Shown here piece by piece: positions 11,561 to 22,200 of a stretch of 64,000 bases of DNA. Every line of letters starts with the position of its first letter. The first letter of the stretch is position 1. Made by a program: the position numbers and the translations under genes. Location: NCBI GenBank assembly GCA_030248225.1, contig JASANE010000851.1:115873-179872 (forward strand). Reading direction: 5' to 3'. Origin of the DNA: Trileptium ribeirensis. Its lineage: Eukaryota; Nematoda; Enoplea; Enoplida; Thoracostomopsidae. The notes beneath the pieces were generated by a model. That model did not search any database. It was given only the letters and a program-made list of their open reading frames with translations, and had not been told where the DNA came from.

Positions 11561-13179
11561 TAGAACCAGTTTTGGCCCTAAGGTATCCCAGCTGCACCAT
11601 GATCGCGTTTCCCCGACTTCCTAGGGAACTGTACTTGGCCTAAAGGGGAACGGTTAGCTTGGGAGGCCGCTGGGATATTAACCAAGGTGTTTAACCTGGT
11701 CCCTATTTTGGTCCACACGATAGTGGCATAATGCACCCCCTAGTGACGGTAAACCCTTAAGCCTGCTTACAGGTTATAAGAACCGCCGATCCCTCAATGC
11801 CTTCTCTCCCCCAGACTTTGATCTTTGCTCCTCATTATTTTACCGTGGACTTTAGGACGGGCAATGTTGTCGATTACTACAAGCCTAGTTTTGTAGTGCT
11901 TCGAGCTTTCGAAAGGTGCTAATTTTCTTGCAGAATCCGCTGTACGCGTTGCACTGCATATATCCCTTAGGATGGAGGTGGAATCGTTTGCGTATCCACC
12001 CCGAAGATTTGTCTGCGGGTGCGGTAGGCTTACGATTTTCTGGGCTTGCTATTTTGCTTAGACGGATTTAACTAAGTCGATAGAATTGGAACGATGGTTG
12101 CCAAAAATCCCGTAGTTTTGAGGGTCACCTGAGAGACGCTACCAGGACTTTAGCAGATTAGGAGGGGAATTTTGTTTAGTCTTAGTGCGGCTGTTTATTA
12201 TCTTCTTTCATGGGTCTGATGATACTCGCAGGCTTTGTCGAATGAGTTGGGTCGCGTGTTAGTCCTAAATTTTCTCTGTGCCATCCAATTCTTGACATGG
12301 TACGGCCGACCGGTTATGGCTCGAGTAAAAGACACTGCAATAACTTTACCTATGCCCGCTTGCTCGGTATATGACCAAATTTTATGAAAACCATTAACAT
12401 ATATAACAAAAGTAGCGTTATAACACCGTCATGATACAGAATTAATTATAATTGCATGTGTGAACACGAGTGCGGCAGCTTGCCCCCTGGTGAAGACCCT
12501 GGCACGTCCCTCTTTCCAGAGGCTGGACCAAGCCTTATGTCCATTTCTTAAGCCTAATACGTTCTCTAGGAGCAAATAGTCTAGATTCTTTAGTAGTAGT
12601 TTTACCCCGCGGCGTCAAGGAATTTTGCGAGGATAGTTCCTCCACGCTTTAGCTAAGGAGAGTATCTCGAACCGGGACCTGAACTTCTTTGTGCACGCCT
12701 TCGGAATACCAACCGTGGTAGGAGTATATACTCAGTGGTTAGATTTATTCGCCTTTGGGACTAGTATAACGACTTCGGAAGAACCAAGCAACAGAAAGAA
12801 TAAGCAAGGCCCCTTCAGTGGGACCCTAATTGCAGAATGCTAAGTTTCTTTAGCAAAAAGGTTAGCCCAAGAGGGTGCTTGGGACATACATAGTGTGCTG
12901 CACGCCCGGGAAAGATACCCCAATTCGGAACGTTGGGCATTAAATCGGGGCTCATGAATTGCTTGGAGAACTTTCGGCTAACGGAGGCTCAGACTACATC
13001 ATGGAAGTCTCCGATGACGAACACACGCCTTTTTCCTTCCCTTGAAGGACCGATTTGTGGAGCTCCCCGGAACCATCTTCTGAACCGTGCGCCATTTGTC
13101 GGGTAAAACTAGGGCGTAAAGGGACATGATATCTCGGCTTGACCACTAACTCGCTTTAAACCAGCGATTATGTTTTGAG

Positions 13180-13251
13180 CACAAGTACTGAGCACTCCTT
13201 GCCTCACTCTGGTCACACAAGTACTGAGCACTCCTTTCCTCACTCTGGTCA
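13180..13251. repeat. 36-bp tandem duplication
   Basis: Two head-to-tail copies of a 36-bp unit beginning CACAAGTACTGAGCACTCCT (13180-13215 and 13216-13251), differing at one base (G at 13201, T at 13237). The near identity implies a recent duplication. Confidence 0.95.
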
Positions 13252-14256
13252 GTCTTGTGCCACTCGGCAGTCAGGGTAGGCTAGGCCTTCCGAAAACGGG
13301 GCCGAACCAAGATTAAGAGCGTGATAAAGACCCTGAGACGCCACAGAGCTGGCAATATGTTGCCTCTTCTTTTTCAGGGCTCCACCTTGAATAAAAATTA
13401 ATTTTACAATGACTGGTCGAGCCAACTGTCCTAGTGTTTGCTGGATTTGGCAGAAAAGATTGAGGCTCCGCACAAAGTTACGAAAGGCGAAACTTTCCCG
13501 AAGTGTTCGTGCCAAACCATGGTCACGTAAAACCGAACACTACCAACAATCCTAACAGATACGGCTTCGTTCGCGGGGCTGGGGAACTCGTCGGCGTTAA
13601 AACGTTACAAAATTTCGCTTAGGGCCTAAGGGCGATTTTGTCATGCCCAAAATATTAAGCTATATAATCTCACATAGATCTATACCTCGCCCCGTGACAT
13701 AGGAAGGGGAGGCCTCATTCAGACTCGTGGAAACGAAGATACAAAGCTAAGCGAAAACCACAAGAAAAAGATAAACCAAAAAAGCTTACAAATTTCAGAG
13801 TAAGTTGAATATAGAGCGACGACCGCTCTGACCGAAGTTTTGGTCGACTGGACCCGATGATGCATCGCTGGTCTGTCTCTTATGCCCCTGTGTCCACCCC
13901 GTTTATCTCGATCTCCTGTTATCTGAAAAGTCAGATATAAGCACTCCCTACAAAATGTCAATTACAACACCCTAAGTCGCCGCTATTAGCTCTTAAACAA
14001 CAAATGCACATAACATAGCCCTTGACACAAAATGCATATACCAATACCGTCACTGTTGGGCAAATACGCAAAGACAAGACCAGCGCTAACAGTAACATTG
14101 ACAAATGAGCAAAAGAAACGACAGCGGCCGTAAATAAATTTGTTTCGGAGGCGTAGTGCTGAAGAACCTCACGCTGGTCCGGAGAAAATTCTAAGAATAG
14201 TCTAATATAATGGCTAACGCAATGCTAATTTTAGCTATTTAATTTTGTTTTTAGGA

Positions 14257-14327
14257 GTTTCGAATAGCTCAGTCGGCCGGGAATGGGGCCGTAGTTTTTC
14301 CCCGGCAGGTCGCCTGCGATCGAGAAT
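14257..14327 (+). pseudogene. tRNA-Tyr(GUA)-like relic
   Basis: GTTTCGA at 14257-14263 can pair with TCGAGAA at 14320-14326 at six of seven acceptor positions. A good internal box A follows (TAGCTCAGTCGG, 14265-14276). A GGGG/CCCC stem encloses CCGTAG, so the anticodon would be GTA as in tRNA-Tyr. AGGTCGC and CGAT before the 3' acceptor recall the tRNA-Tyr T-arm region, but the box B core is shortened and the D-stem does not pair. It is probably a dead tRNA gene or a tRNA-derived SINE head. Chance resemblance is possible. Confidence 0.4.
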
Positions 14328-14800
14328 AAAAACTTAAAAAAACGGCTGAGTAATTAGCCTTCTAGAGGCTGTGTTAAAAACCGGACGCGGACGTTTTTTA
14401 TGTCTACCATGCCCAGCCACGGGGTCGGTGGTCCCGGGGATGATGTTAATGGATAGCTGGGAAGCACTAGCGATAGAGAGCCCGAAAACCGGAGAGTTTT
14501 AGTATTCTACGTATCGCGCTGGGCGATTATAAATGAGTCGTTTATGCGTTGATAATAGGGCATCCCGGGGAGTATTGGTGAGCCTGGGATAGACCCGACG
14601 GCACTTTCCGGAAGCCTGGGCGGACACCACCCTTTTTCTGCTAATTCTGAACACTTACACATATGCACATCTCCTAATAAACTTACGCACAATGTAAACA
14701 ATCTACATTATATTAACCTTTTGACATCTTATGACTGATAAGCCCTGGGATAGAGACAGTCGGGACGGTAATATTACGCAGGTTCAGGAACAAAGTTCCT

Positions 14801-16587
14801 AGCTAAATTATCTAGCCGAATCCCTAGGTATCAGTGGGTCACATAACATTACATTGTTATAATATATTTTTCTTTACACTTGACTATTATACTTTACTCC
14901 AAGCACTTCAATATAATACATATGCACACGATTAACCTGGGTTGCTATCACACCAAAGGCCAAATGAGATTCCCGATGTCGTCACTTTAGTTTAGGTGCC
15001 TTTGCTGTGAAATCAGGAACGCTGAACCCGGCCTACCGATAGAACGCGAGTAAACAATAACATGAGCGAGCAATTATTTTATTGATAACACAATCCCTGT
15101 GCACAATACATGGTATAATGTATATGATTACGCTCCATCGGTGTCTTCTAGCGTAAATTTACGATTGTTTCGAAATTAAATAGTTCCGAGATAGTTTGAA
15201 AGGGTTTGAAAAGTTGGTCTGTTACACTGTACTCAAGTTGGATTGAAGAACTAAGAACATGACCAGGTTTAGGAATAAACAGATCACTTTCGAAAGAAAA
15301 CAGATAGGTTTTAGAGTGCTGTGGTGCATTGTCTATACAAGGACAGGCTAGCTTACCAAAAAAAATTTTGAGATGTAGATTGAAAGGGGCTACAAACTTC
15401 TGACTTGATATCGAAATCACTATAAATTCCTTTAAAATATAACAGCAGTAAAACATGATCATTTTCTTTGCTAAGTTTTACCGAATTTTTAAACAAAACC
15501 TCGCGCAGAAGTTGAGGATTTAGGACCAAGACAAAGCTAAAGGATATCGATTCTGCTATAGTTGAGGCTTGCAATAGATGGCAATTTTTTGCACGCAAAT
15601 TAACAGCACATGCTGCCCAGAAAACTGCTGTATTATAGTAATGGCAGTTTTTAGCTATTTATATTTAAATATTATAACGTATTACTGTTTACATAAAATA
15701 CAGAAATTTTAAACGAATTTGGCAGTCGAGACCAAGCTGCGAAGCGTAACCTCGACATAATATATACACTAAACTAGTACTAAGATACATAAATGAAGTT
15801 AATATAAGCTGATCCCAAACTATCACATTGCACAAAGCACACATTTTGCATCTAGGTGCGTTTATTTGACAAACTTAACATAAACATGAGGATGGAAATC
15901 CATTATTTTTGTACAGGCGTTTGTTTATCTGTTCGCTCATTATTTAGTAAACAAAAAATAGATTTATTTAACAAAAACACATTGTCAGGTCATCGCCCAA
16001 AACGATTATCACACTGTAACACAAATTAAATAACATCAAATTATATATATAATCGACCAAGTTACTTAATTGTCTGATATTAAAGTACCATTCTAAGAAA
16101 GGCGCTAAATATAGTACAAGTTCTTAATAAAAGACAGGCCTAAATATGGGTCAGTAAAAATTTTAATAAAATCCTAAATTTTACTGAATGACAAGATAAG
16201 ACATCACAATTGATATCACTGTGCGCCTCGTAAACTGAACTATAATGGCATGTTGTTTATTTAGAGAAAACTAATTTAGTAAATAATGAACACTTTTTAA
16301 TAATTTGTGCAGTTCAACTGAACATCGCTTGCGATTGAGATTTTTCAACAATAACTTTGAGGACGCCTTCCAGCCTCATTCGGTAATGTATGTCAATGAA
16401 GTTTACATTCAAACCCAAGCTGAATTGAATTCCTAGATTGGCCACCTTTTTATTTAAGGATCAGTGATGCCCAAATCAAGGACAGGGGATCTCTATGAAG
16501 GGACCAAAATTTTCGCGCCCTTTTTGTCACAACGCCGTAGCGTAAACAGTGACAATAGCAACGCACCATTTTCTGGCGAAATAAAGG
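14801..16587. other. AT-rich intergenic stretch with one doubtful minus-strand open region
   Basis: Two overlapping minus frames at 15148-15462 (104 codons) and 15353-15598 (81 codons) are the only sizeable open reading. Neither matches a family I recognise. A donor-like TTTG|GTAAGC lies near 15355, where the upstream frame ends. This could be an exon of an unknown gene or chance. The remainder shows nothing. Confidence 0.35.
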
Positions 16588-16905
16588 ATAAATTGCTTTA
16601 CAAAATGAGACCAACACACGCATAGCTTGCGTTTTTACGAAGATATTACTGTTTTCGTGTATTTTGGACCCTATGGACCCATTCAAAAAACTATTTTAAC
16701 CCAACCCTGCAGCGTATATAATTACCATAACTCAATAATTGCCACTATGCATAAAACGAATTGCTCTATTAAATGAGACCAATACATCCGAATGGCTCAA
16801 ACGGTGGTTACGGAGATATTAATGTTTTCGTGTATTTTGAATCCCTTGGGCCAATCAAAAATCGATCATAACCCAACCCGGCATCATAAACAGCTCCAGT
16901 TACCT
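16588..16905. repeat. Two diverged direct repeats, period about 168 bp
   Basis: A unit running from AATTGCTTTACAAAATGAGA (16591) through TGTTTTCGTGTATTTTG to AACCCAACC is repeated about 168 bp later from 16759. Divergence is considerable, so the duplication is old. Confidence 0.75.
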
Positions 16906-17324
16906 ATTTGCAACCCGGTCTATATCTTTTGTTTTTGTTTCATTTTGTCCGTCCCTAATTTGTACAATACCACCAGTTAAAGGAACAGTTTAGACGTTAC
17001 TTTTTGAGCTTATCATTGTTGTCGAAATAGTTTATCTCATGAGCATCTTTGTCAGCTTATGAGATTTCGTTTGAAGAACTTATGCTACCTTTGCTGAAGA
17101 ACTATGCTACATCATCAAGCATAATGCTAAATGAGGTCCTAAAAACATTAAGCTGGATATGAAACAGAATTTTGCTTAAAATTTTAAGCATAATATTGCA
17201 AAATATTTAACCCTTTAATTCCTACAGTTTTTCGACAACACATTACGTTAGAATGTGTAGTACAAACTAAATTCGACGAATAATGTACGCGTGTTGCTGT
17301 TCGCTCGCTTTGCGAGGAGCCTCA

Positions 17325-17412
17325 AAAATCCGAGCAATAGCTCCGAGACAGCTAAATGATTAGTAAAAGTGACCTTCACCCGCGCGTTCGGGTTTCGATC
17401 CCACGCGGGGAA
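17325..17412 (+). repeat. tRNA-derived (SINE head-like) segment, plus strand
   Basis: TAGCTCCGAGACAGCT at 17338 resembles a degenerate box A, and GGTTTCGATCC at 17391 matches box B apart from one extra T, with tRNA-like spacing of about 53 bp. An AT-rich tail follows. A second head in the opposite direction lies about 200 bp downstream, with the palindrome TAGCATAATTATGCT between them. Confidence 0.35.
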
Positions 17413-17599
17413 ATAGTTGTTCATCGACACTCGAAATGTAAATTAATTTAGTAAGTATATAAAGTGTTAAGAATTTTTAGCTTTGCTTTTGCTAATTAAA
17501 TTATTTAGCATAATTATGCTTAAACATTAGCATTAATAAATCTTAATATTATATAAACCTTTTGATTAAACTGGTGTGCATTTTGTAGTCTTGAGCAAA

Positions 17600-17680
17600 C
17601 TTTTGCCTCTGCGGCATATTGAACCTGTATGATTTTGGTGCCAGGCTCGCACGCTAGCCACTGCGCTATCTAACAACTGC
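17600..17680 (-). repeat. tRNA-derived (SINE head-like) segment, minus strand
   Basis: On the minus strand TAGCGCAGTGGCTAGCG (17668-17652) is an excellent box A and D-arm, and GGTTCAATATGCC (17625-17613) a plausible box B. The acceptor ends do not pair, so it is a relic or a SINE head rather than a tRNA gene. Confidence 0.4.
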
Positions 17681-18366
17681 TGCTCAGTTCCTTAACGACA
17701 AAGCGAAAGAAAAACGCAAGGGTAAACGCATGCTGCACTGTACAATGGGATGGTGCATCGCTTTGATGTACGCGCTGACAAATAACTAAACGGTTCAACA
17801 TCAAATTTTGGTACAGCTACTAATTTTTAAAAAGCATAATTAAAAGTATAAGGCTATGCTTAATACATCAGGCATAAACATTTTCTGTGTGCGTTTCTTA
17901 ATTCCCGACTAATCGCTTGACATCGTTCTGGTTTGCATCCGTTTTTGGCGACAATTGTGACTACATTTTTAAAGGCAATTGACGAAAACCGCGTTTGAAA
18001 GCCCGTTTCTTGATATGATTAAAATTTTTTTTGGCATATAAAACATCACCCATCGATAATTTTTGGACTTCATGATAAAGTAAAATTCTTTTCCTGCAAA
18101 TTATCTATAAAGTCTATTAGCATTTATAGATTATGAAGTAAATTATTATCAAATGATTTTCTCGAAACTTTGCGACATTTCGCATACCCGTGCCGTTGCT
18201 GCGACAGTAAAGAAACCGCAATTCAATTTTATCTCTACAGACAGAAAACTCCCTTGACAGAAAATAATGCCGGATACAAATGAAAAATGTGAAAAACCTT
18301 ATAAATTCTTTATTATACAGCGGGGATTTAGCAAAAGTAACAGCTACCAATATATTATGTCTACCG

Positions 18367-18726
18367 CTGGGCTCTCCATTCGCTGAAAATGTTCCGAGCC
18401 TGGGGCACCCAATTTTGCCAGGGAGCATTCTTCCAAGAGAAAAACGGCTAAAAATCGTGTCAGAAACACTTCAAAATGGTTTTGATGGAGTAAAAAAGCG
18501 ATTTTGAAACAAATTTTAACAAAATTTGCGAAATTTTTGGCTTCAGAACGGAATTTTAGTACAAATTTTTATGTACTTTGGACCGATTGGAAACAAAAAA
18601 TTTTCAAAAGGCGGTGAAACGAAATAGCCCAAAATTTTGCCAGGGGGCATGAACCGGGTGGCACCTGTTCTGAACCAATTGGAATCGAAAAATGCCAGCC
18701 CCATCATCCCAATTTGGAGAGCCCAG
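18367..18726 (+). mobile_element. 360-bp TIR element, family 1 copy A (TSD TACCG)
   Basis: Ends are CTGGGCTCTCCA and its inverted copy TGGAGAGCCCAG, directly flanked by TACCG on both sides (18362-18366 and 18727-18731). The interior shares long segments with 27175-27552 and 31180-31528, such as GGCTAAAAATCGTGTCAGAA and CAAAATTTGCGAAATTTTTG. There is no coding capacity, so it is non-autonomous. It lies just downstream of the CARS1 stop codon. Confidence 0.88.
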
Positions 18727-18964
18727 TACCGTTACGAACATCCTTTTCTGTCTTTTTCACCGTACGTAATCTATTACTTTTCAATTCAAAATACCAAAAA
18801 TACATACAGCCGCGGACAAAAGGACAATGCAGACGCGTATATGTTTGTACACATGAACTGTATTACAGTCCGGTTAAATTTGTTGACTTAATGTTTCCTT
18901 AGCCAAAAAACAAAGCAAAACAGATAAACCCAAAAAAATTTTAAATCTAAAGTTTGGAATGTTG

Positions 18965-19268
18965 TTATTTAGTTCCGTTTATAATATCGGTGTTGTTTTC
19001 AAGAGACGCTAAATGAGCCTGGTAAGATATTTCTTGATTTTCGTACAACTTTTCTAACTTTTTTCGCGCTTTCTTGCCTATTTCAGCGCCTGCCACATCG
19101 TGAGTTGGTATACCTTTTTCGTCCCAAGCAGAATAACGATCTGTCGCTGAGCGAAACATTTCCCAAGGCGGAATTGCTCTCTTCGCTTGCTTCTGCTCCC
19201 GTTCTATGCGTTTACGTTCTTTCTCCGCCGCAATTTCCTGCTGAAGGCGCTGCTTTTGGTCGCGTTCC
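18965..19268 (-). CDS. CARS1: CARS1 last exon, charged coiled tail and stop
   Basis: 304 bp including TAA at 18967-18965; acceptor TTTAG. A Lys/Glu/Arg/Gln-rich coil (about 30 residues) precedes [20 protein letters not shown] and GIPTHD, the usual end block of animal cytosolic enzymes. Confidence 0.94.
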
Positions 19269-22200
19269 CTAAATACAAATTTGATAAAACATACTTAATG
19301 TAAGCTGCTTGAAAGTAGGCTATAAACGCCCCCTCCCACTATCGTGCCGCCCCTCGCAAATTTTTAAGATACCGAGATGCCAGAAAGAAGAGTTGAATGG
19401 TGTCAGAAATTATGTAATTTGAATGTAAGGAACTTGTATTCAAATAGTAGCTTTCGCGTCATTATTTTATACACTTATCCAGATTACCTACACGTATTTT
19501 GCAGCAATAACTCTCTGTGTCGACATAGGTCGTCAGTACGCATAGCTAAACGTATGAAATAAAAAATTCAATGGGCACCGTTTTCGCCAATTATTTGAGT
19601 GGAACTGGACCCATGTTTCCGAAATACAGGCTACACTGATATTGCTAAGCTTTACCCTGTCACAACTTTATAGATTAAATCCTTTGTGTTACCATAATCG
19701 GTTACCGCTGAAAATTTTTGATTCTCTTTGTAGTATATCGTCAACAAGATAATAATAATAATAGTAATTTAATAGTATGCTGAAAATTTTATCATCGGTC
19801 ATGCGAATGATCTAGTGAACCACACCCGTGCATGACTAGCCAGGTCCGTGGAGAAATGTCGCGCGATAGTTGATAAAACTTAACGCTTTACATAAAGCGT
19901 TTGGGTCATTTCACGCTACGATGACCTTTTGGTCGGGGGGGGGGGGTAAAACTGGATATTTTGACCAGTAGCACATAAACGTGCAGGGAACTGGTAAAAA
20001 TGTTATTTGCGCTAGGAAGCGTCATTAGTTAGCTAGTTCAAACAAAAAAAATTTTCGGCTTCACGCACGCCGTAAGAGGCTGGACATCCACATAAGTCCC
20101 AAATTGACAAAAATCGTAATGACTAATTTTACGACCTCTTTTTTTCGGGTAGTGTCGTGGCTCCGTGTTCGAAGTTATGGCCCAAATTTTTTTCTATGCA
20201 GGATTAGTCAGGTCTACACAACATTTTTAATTGCATGATTTTCAAATCTACTCCAATCATGGAGAGTGACAGCTGTGGATATGGCATGAACCCCAGTTTT
20301 ACCCCCCCCCGACCAAATTCTTTTTTGGTCATTGCACGTTACTTATGCATGGTACATAAACGTTGTTCATATATCATACCTGTCCCCTGGGTGCCTTTTG
20401 AAAAAACATTAACCCAGGTGCTTGCTGTTACTTACCCCAGCGCTAGGGTCAAAAGGTCGATTTTAGCACATTTGATTACCCCCCCCCCGACCGTTGCTAG
20501 TTAGGGGTATGGTGGAGTCAGTAGAAGTCAAATAATTTGTCTGTTATGGTTCTTTCCAATCACGAAGCGAATGGAAAAAAGACCTGAGCTCTATCTCGCG
20601 CCCGACCTGTTGATCTCAGGCTTTTACCCAGCCCCGACCACACTTTTACCCACCCCCGACCACCACCAAAATGTGGAAAAATCGAACATACGATGTTATT
20701 TCGAGGAAATTTCACGCTTTTGGTTCATAATACATTGTGGCAATACATTTGGACGACATATGTCGCAAAATTATTTTTTTAACTTCTAAATTTACCCCCC
20801 CCGACCATGGTCTCAGGCATGTACACTGGCAGTTGATATGGGCTGCCATTTTGTACCCTCATAGTGGAAATTGTGGTATAGAATATCTTACATACCGTTT
20901 TCAAGTTAACTATGCTGGTCAAACACGGTCGAATTGGACATTTCACATTTTTACCCCCCGCCAAATTTACCAACCCCCCCCCCCCGACCACAAGCTACTT
21001 CCGGCATTCTAACATATCTGGCAAACGGTATGTTTTGAATTTTTTTGCATAACACTTCCCCCAGGCTAAACTATCGATATAAATAGCTACCGTTTATGGC
21101 CGCTTCGTTTCCATTTAATAACCGGTATAAATCGGCACCCCCGTGTTTTAAAAGTGCTAAATTTGACGCAAGAATAGACATAAAAAACTTAATTTTTGAT
21201 ATACGGAGTTCCGCATAACGTCATTTTGACCGCGCTGACGGGCTGCTCGAGATACGATCACACAATCGAGGCTAGATGCAACCTGGAGCATACAGAGGCC
21301 ATTTTATGGTACCTTGCGGAGCAGCAGGGGTAGTATTTGGGAAGCCATAGCATAAAAAAGGTTAAAAATTTACTATAACGACCTCAAATTACGGATCCTT
21401 GACGTTTATTGGTCACAGGGTGTAAAAATTAAGATAATCGGAGCCAAAAAGTCATTAGTCATTTTTTCTGGGTCAAAAGGACATCGTAGCGTGAAATGAC
21501 CCGTTTTTCGTATCGATTTTACCTAAACCTAGTTGTTTCCATGTCAGAATGAGTCCCAAACATAATACAAGATTGCCAAACTTATAAGAAGGTGGCAAAC
21601 CTGGTAATTCAGTTACTGCGTTTATAAAAACGCGTGGAGCAGTATTTATACAAGCTTTTAGCAGACTGTAAATCTGCCTACGCAAGGTATCCTATTCTGT
21701 TTCCAATATGCGCGCGACGCATATCATCATGTGTCCAATAATGCGCCCCTAGCATTTGATTTAATGTACGTTGCCATCAACGTACAAAAGTGACACATCG
21801 CTTAGCGTCAGTGATATATTTTGCAGCTGCACGTTACTCCGTATATTAAACGTTGAAATTAAGAATGTGCGGAATAGGATAAGTCACCTAACATCGAATA
21901 TTCGGTTTTCAATATTCGGCGGTATTCTCTCTACACTTTTCCACTGTGTTCGAAACATTAAATAATGAATGAATGTAAAAGTGTGAGCGTGCGGTGTCTC
22001 TGAGCGAACGTTAGTTTTCGCTGCTTTTAATTCAGTGCCTTTTATTTATAGCTCATTTTGCTTTTTTGTTGCATTGTTGTTTAGTAGAATAGATCCTATT
22101 CCCTTATCTACGTAGCTTATGAAATTTAAGAATAACAATGTTAGCATCATCATATTCAAATCGTAGGCACACTGAGGCCTGACCAGTTGAAAGGGGTATT

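Larger units (their letters stand above)
11561..14800. other. Second GC-richer block without recognisable gene
   Basis: Composition rises again to near balanced and falls back to AT-rich after about 14.8 kb. Open frames stay below 90 codons (the longest is at 13249-13515, minus) and match nothing recognisable. It contains a 36-bp tandem duplication and a tRNA-like relic. It resembles the 1-3640 block in texture, but I found no shared segment between them. Confidence 0.5.

Noticed and set aside
13249..13515. 88-codon minus frame in the second GC-richer block
   Set aside because: Expected length for chance frames in balanced-composition DNA; no similarity recognised.
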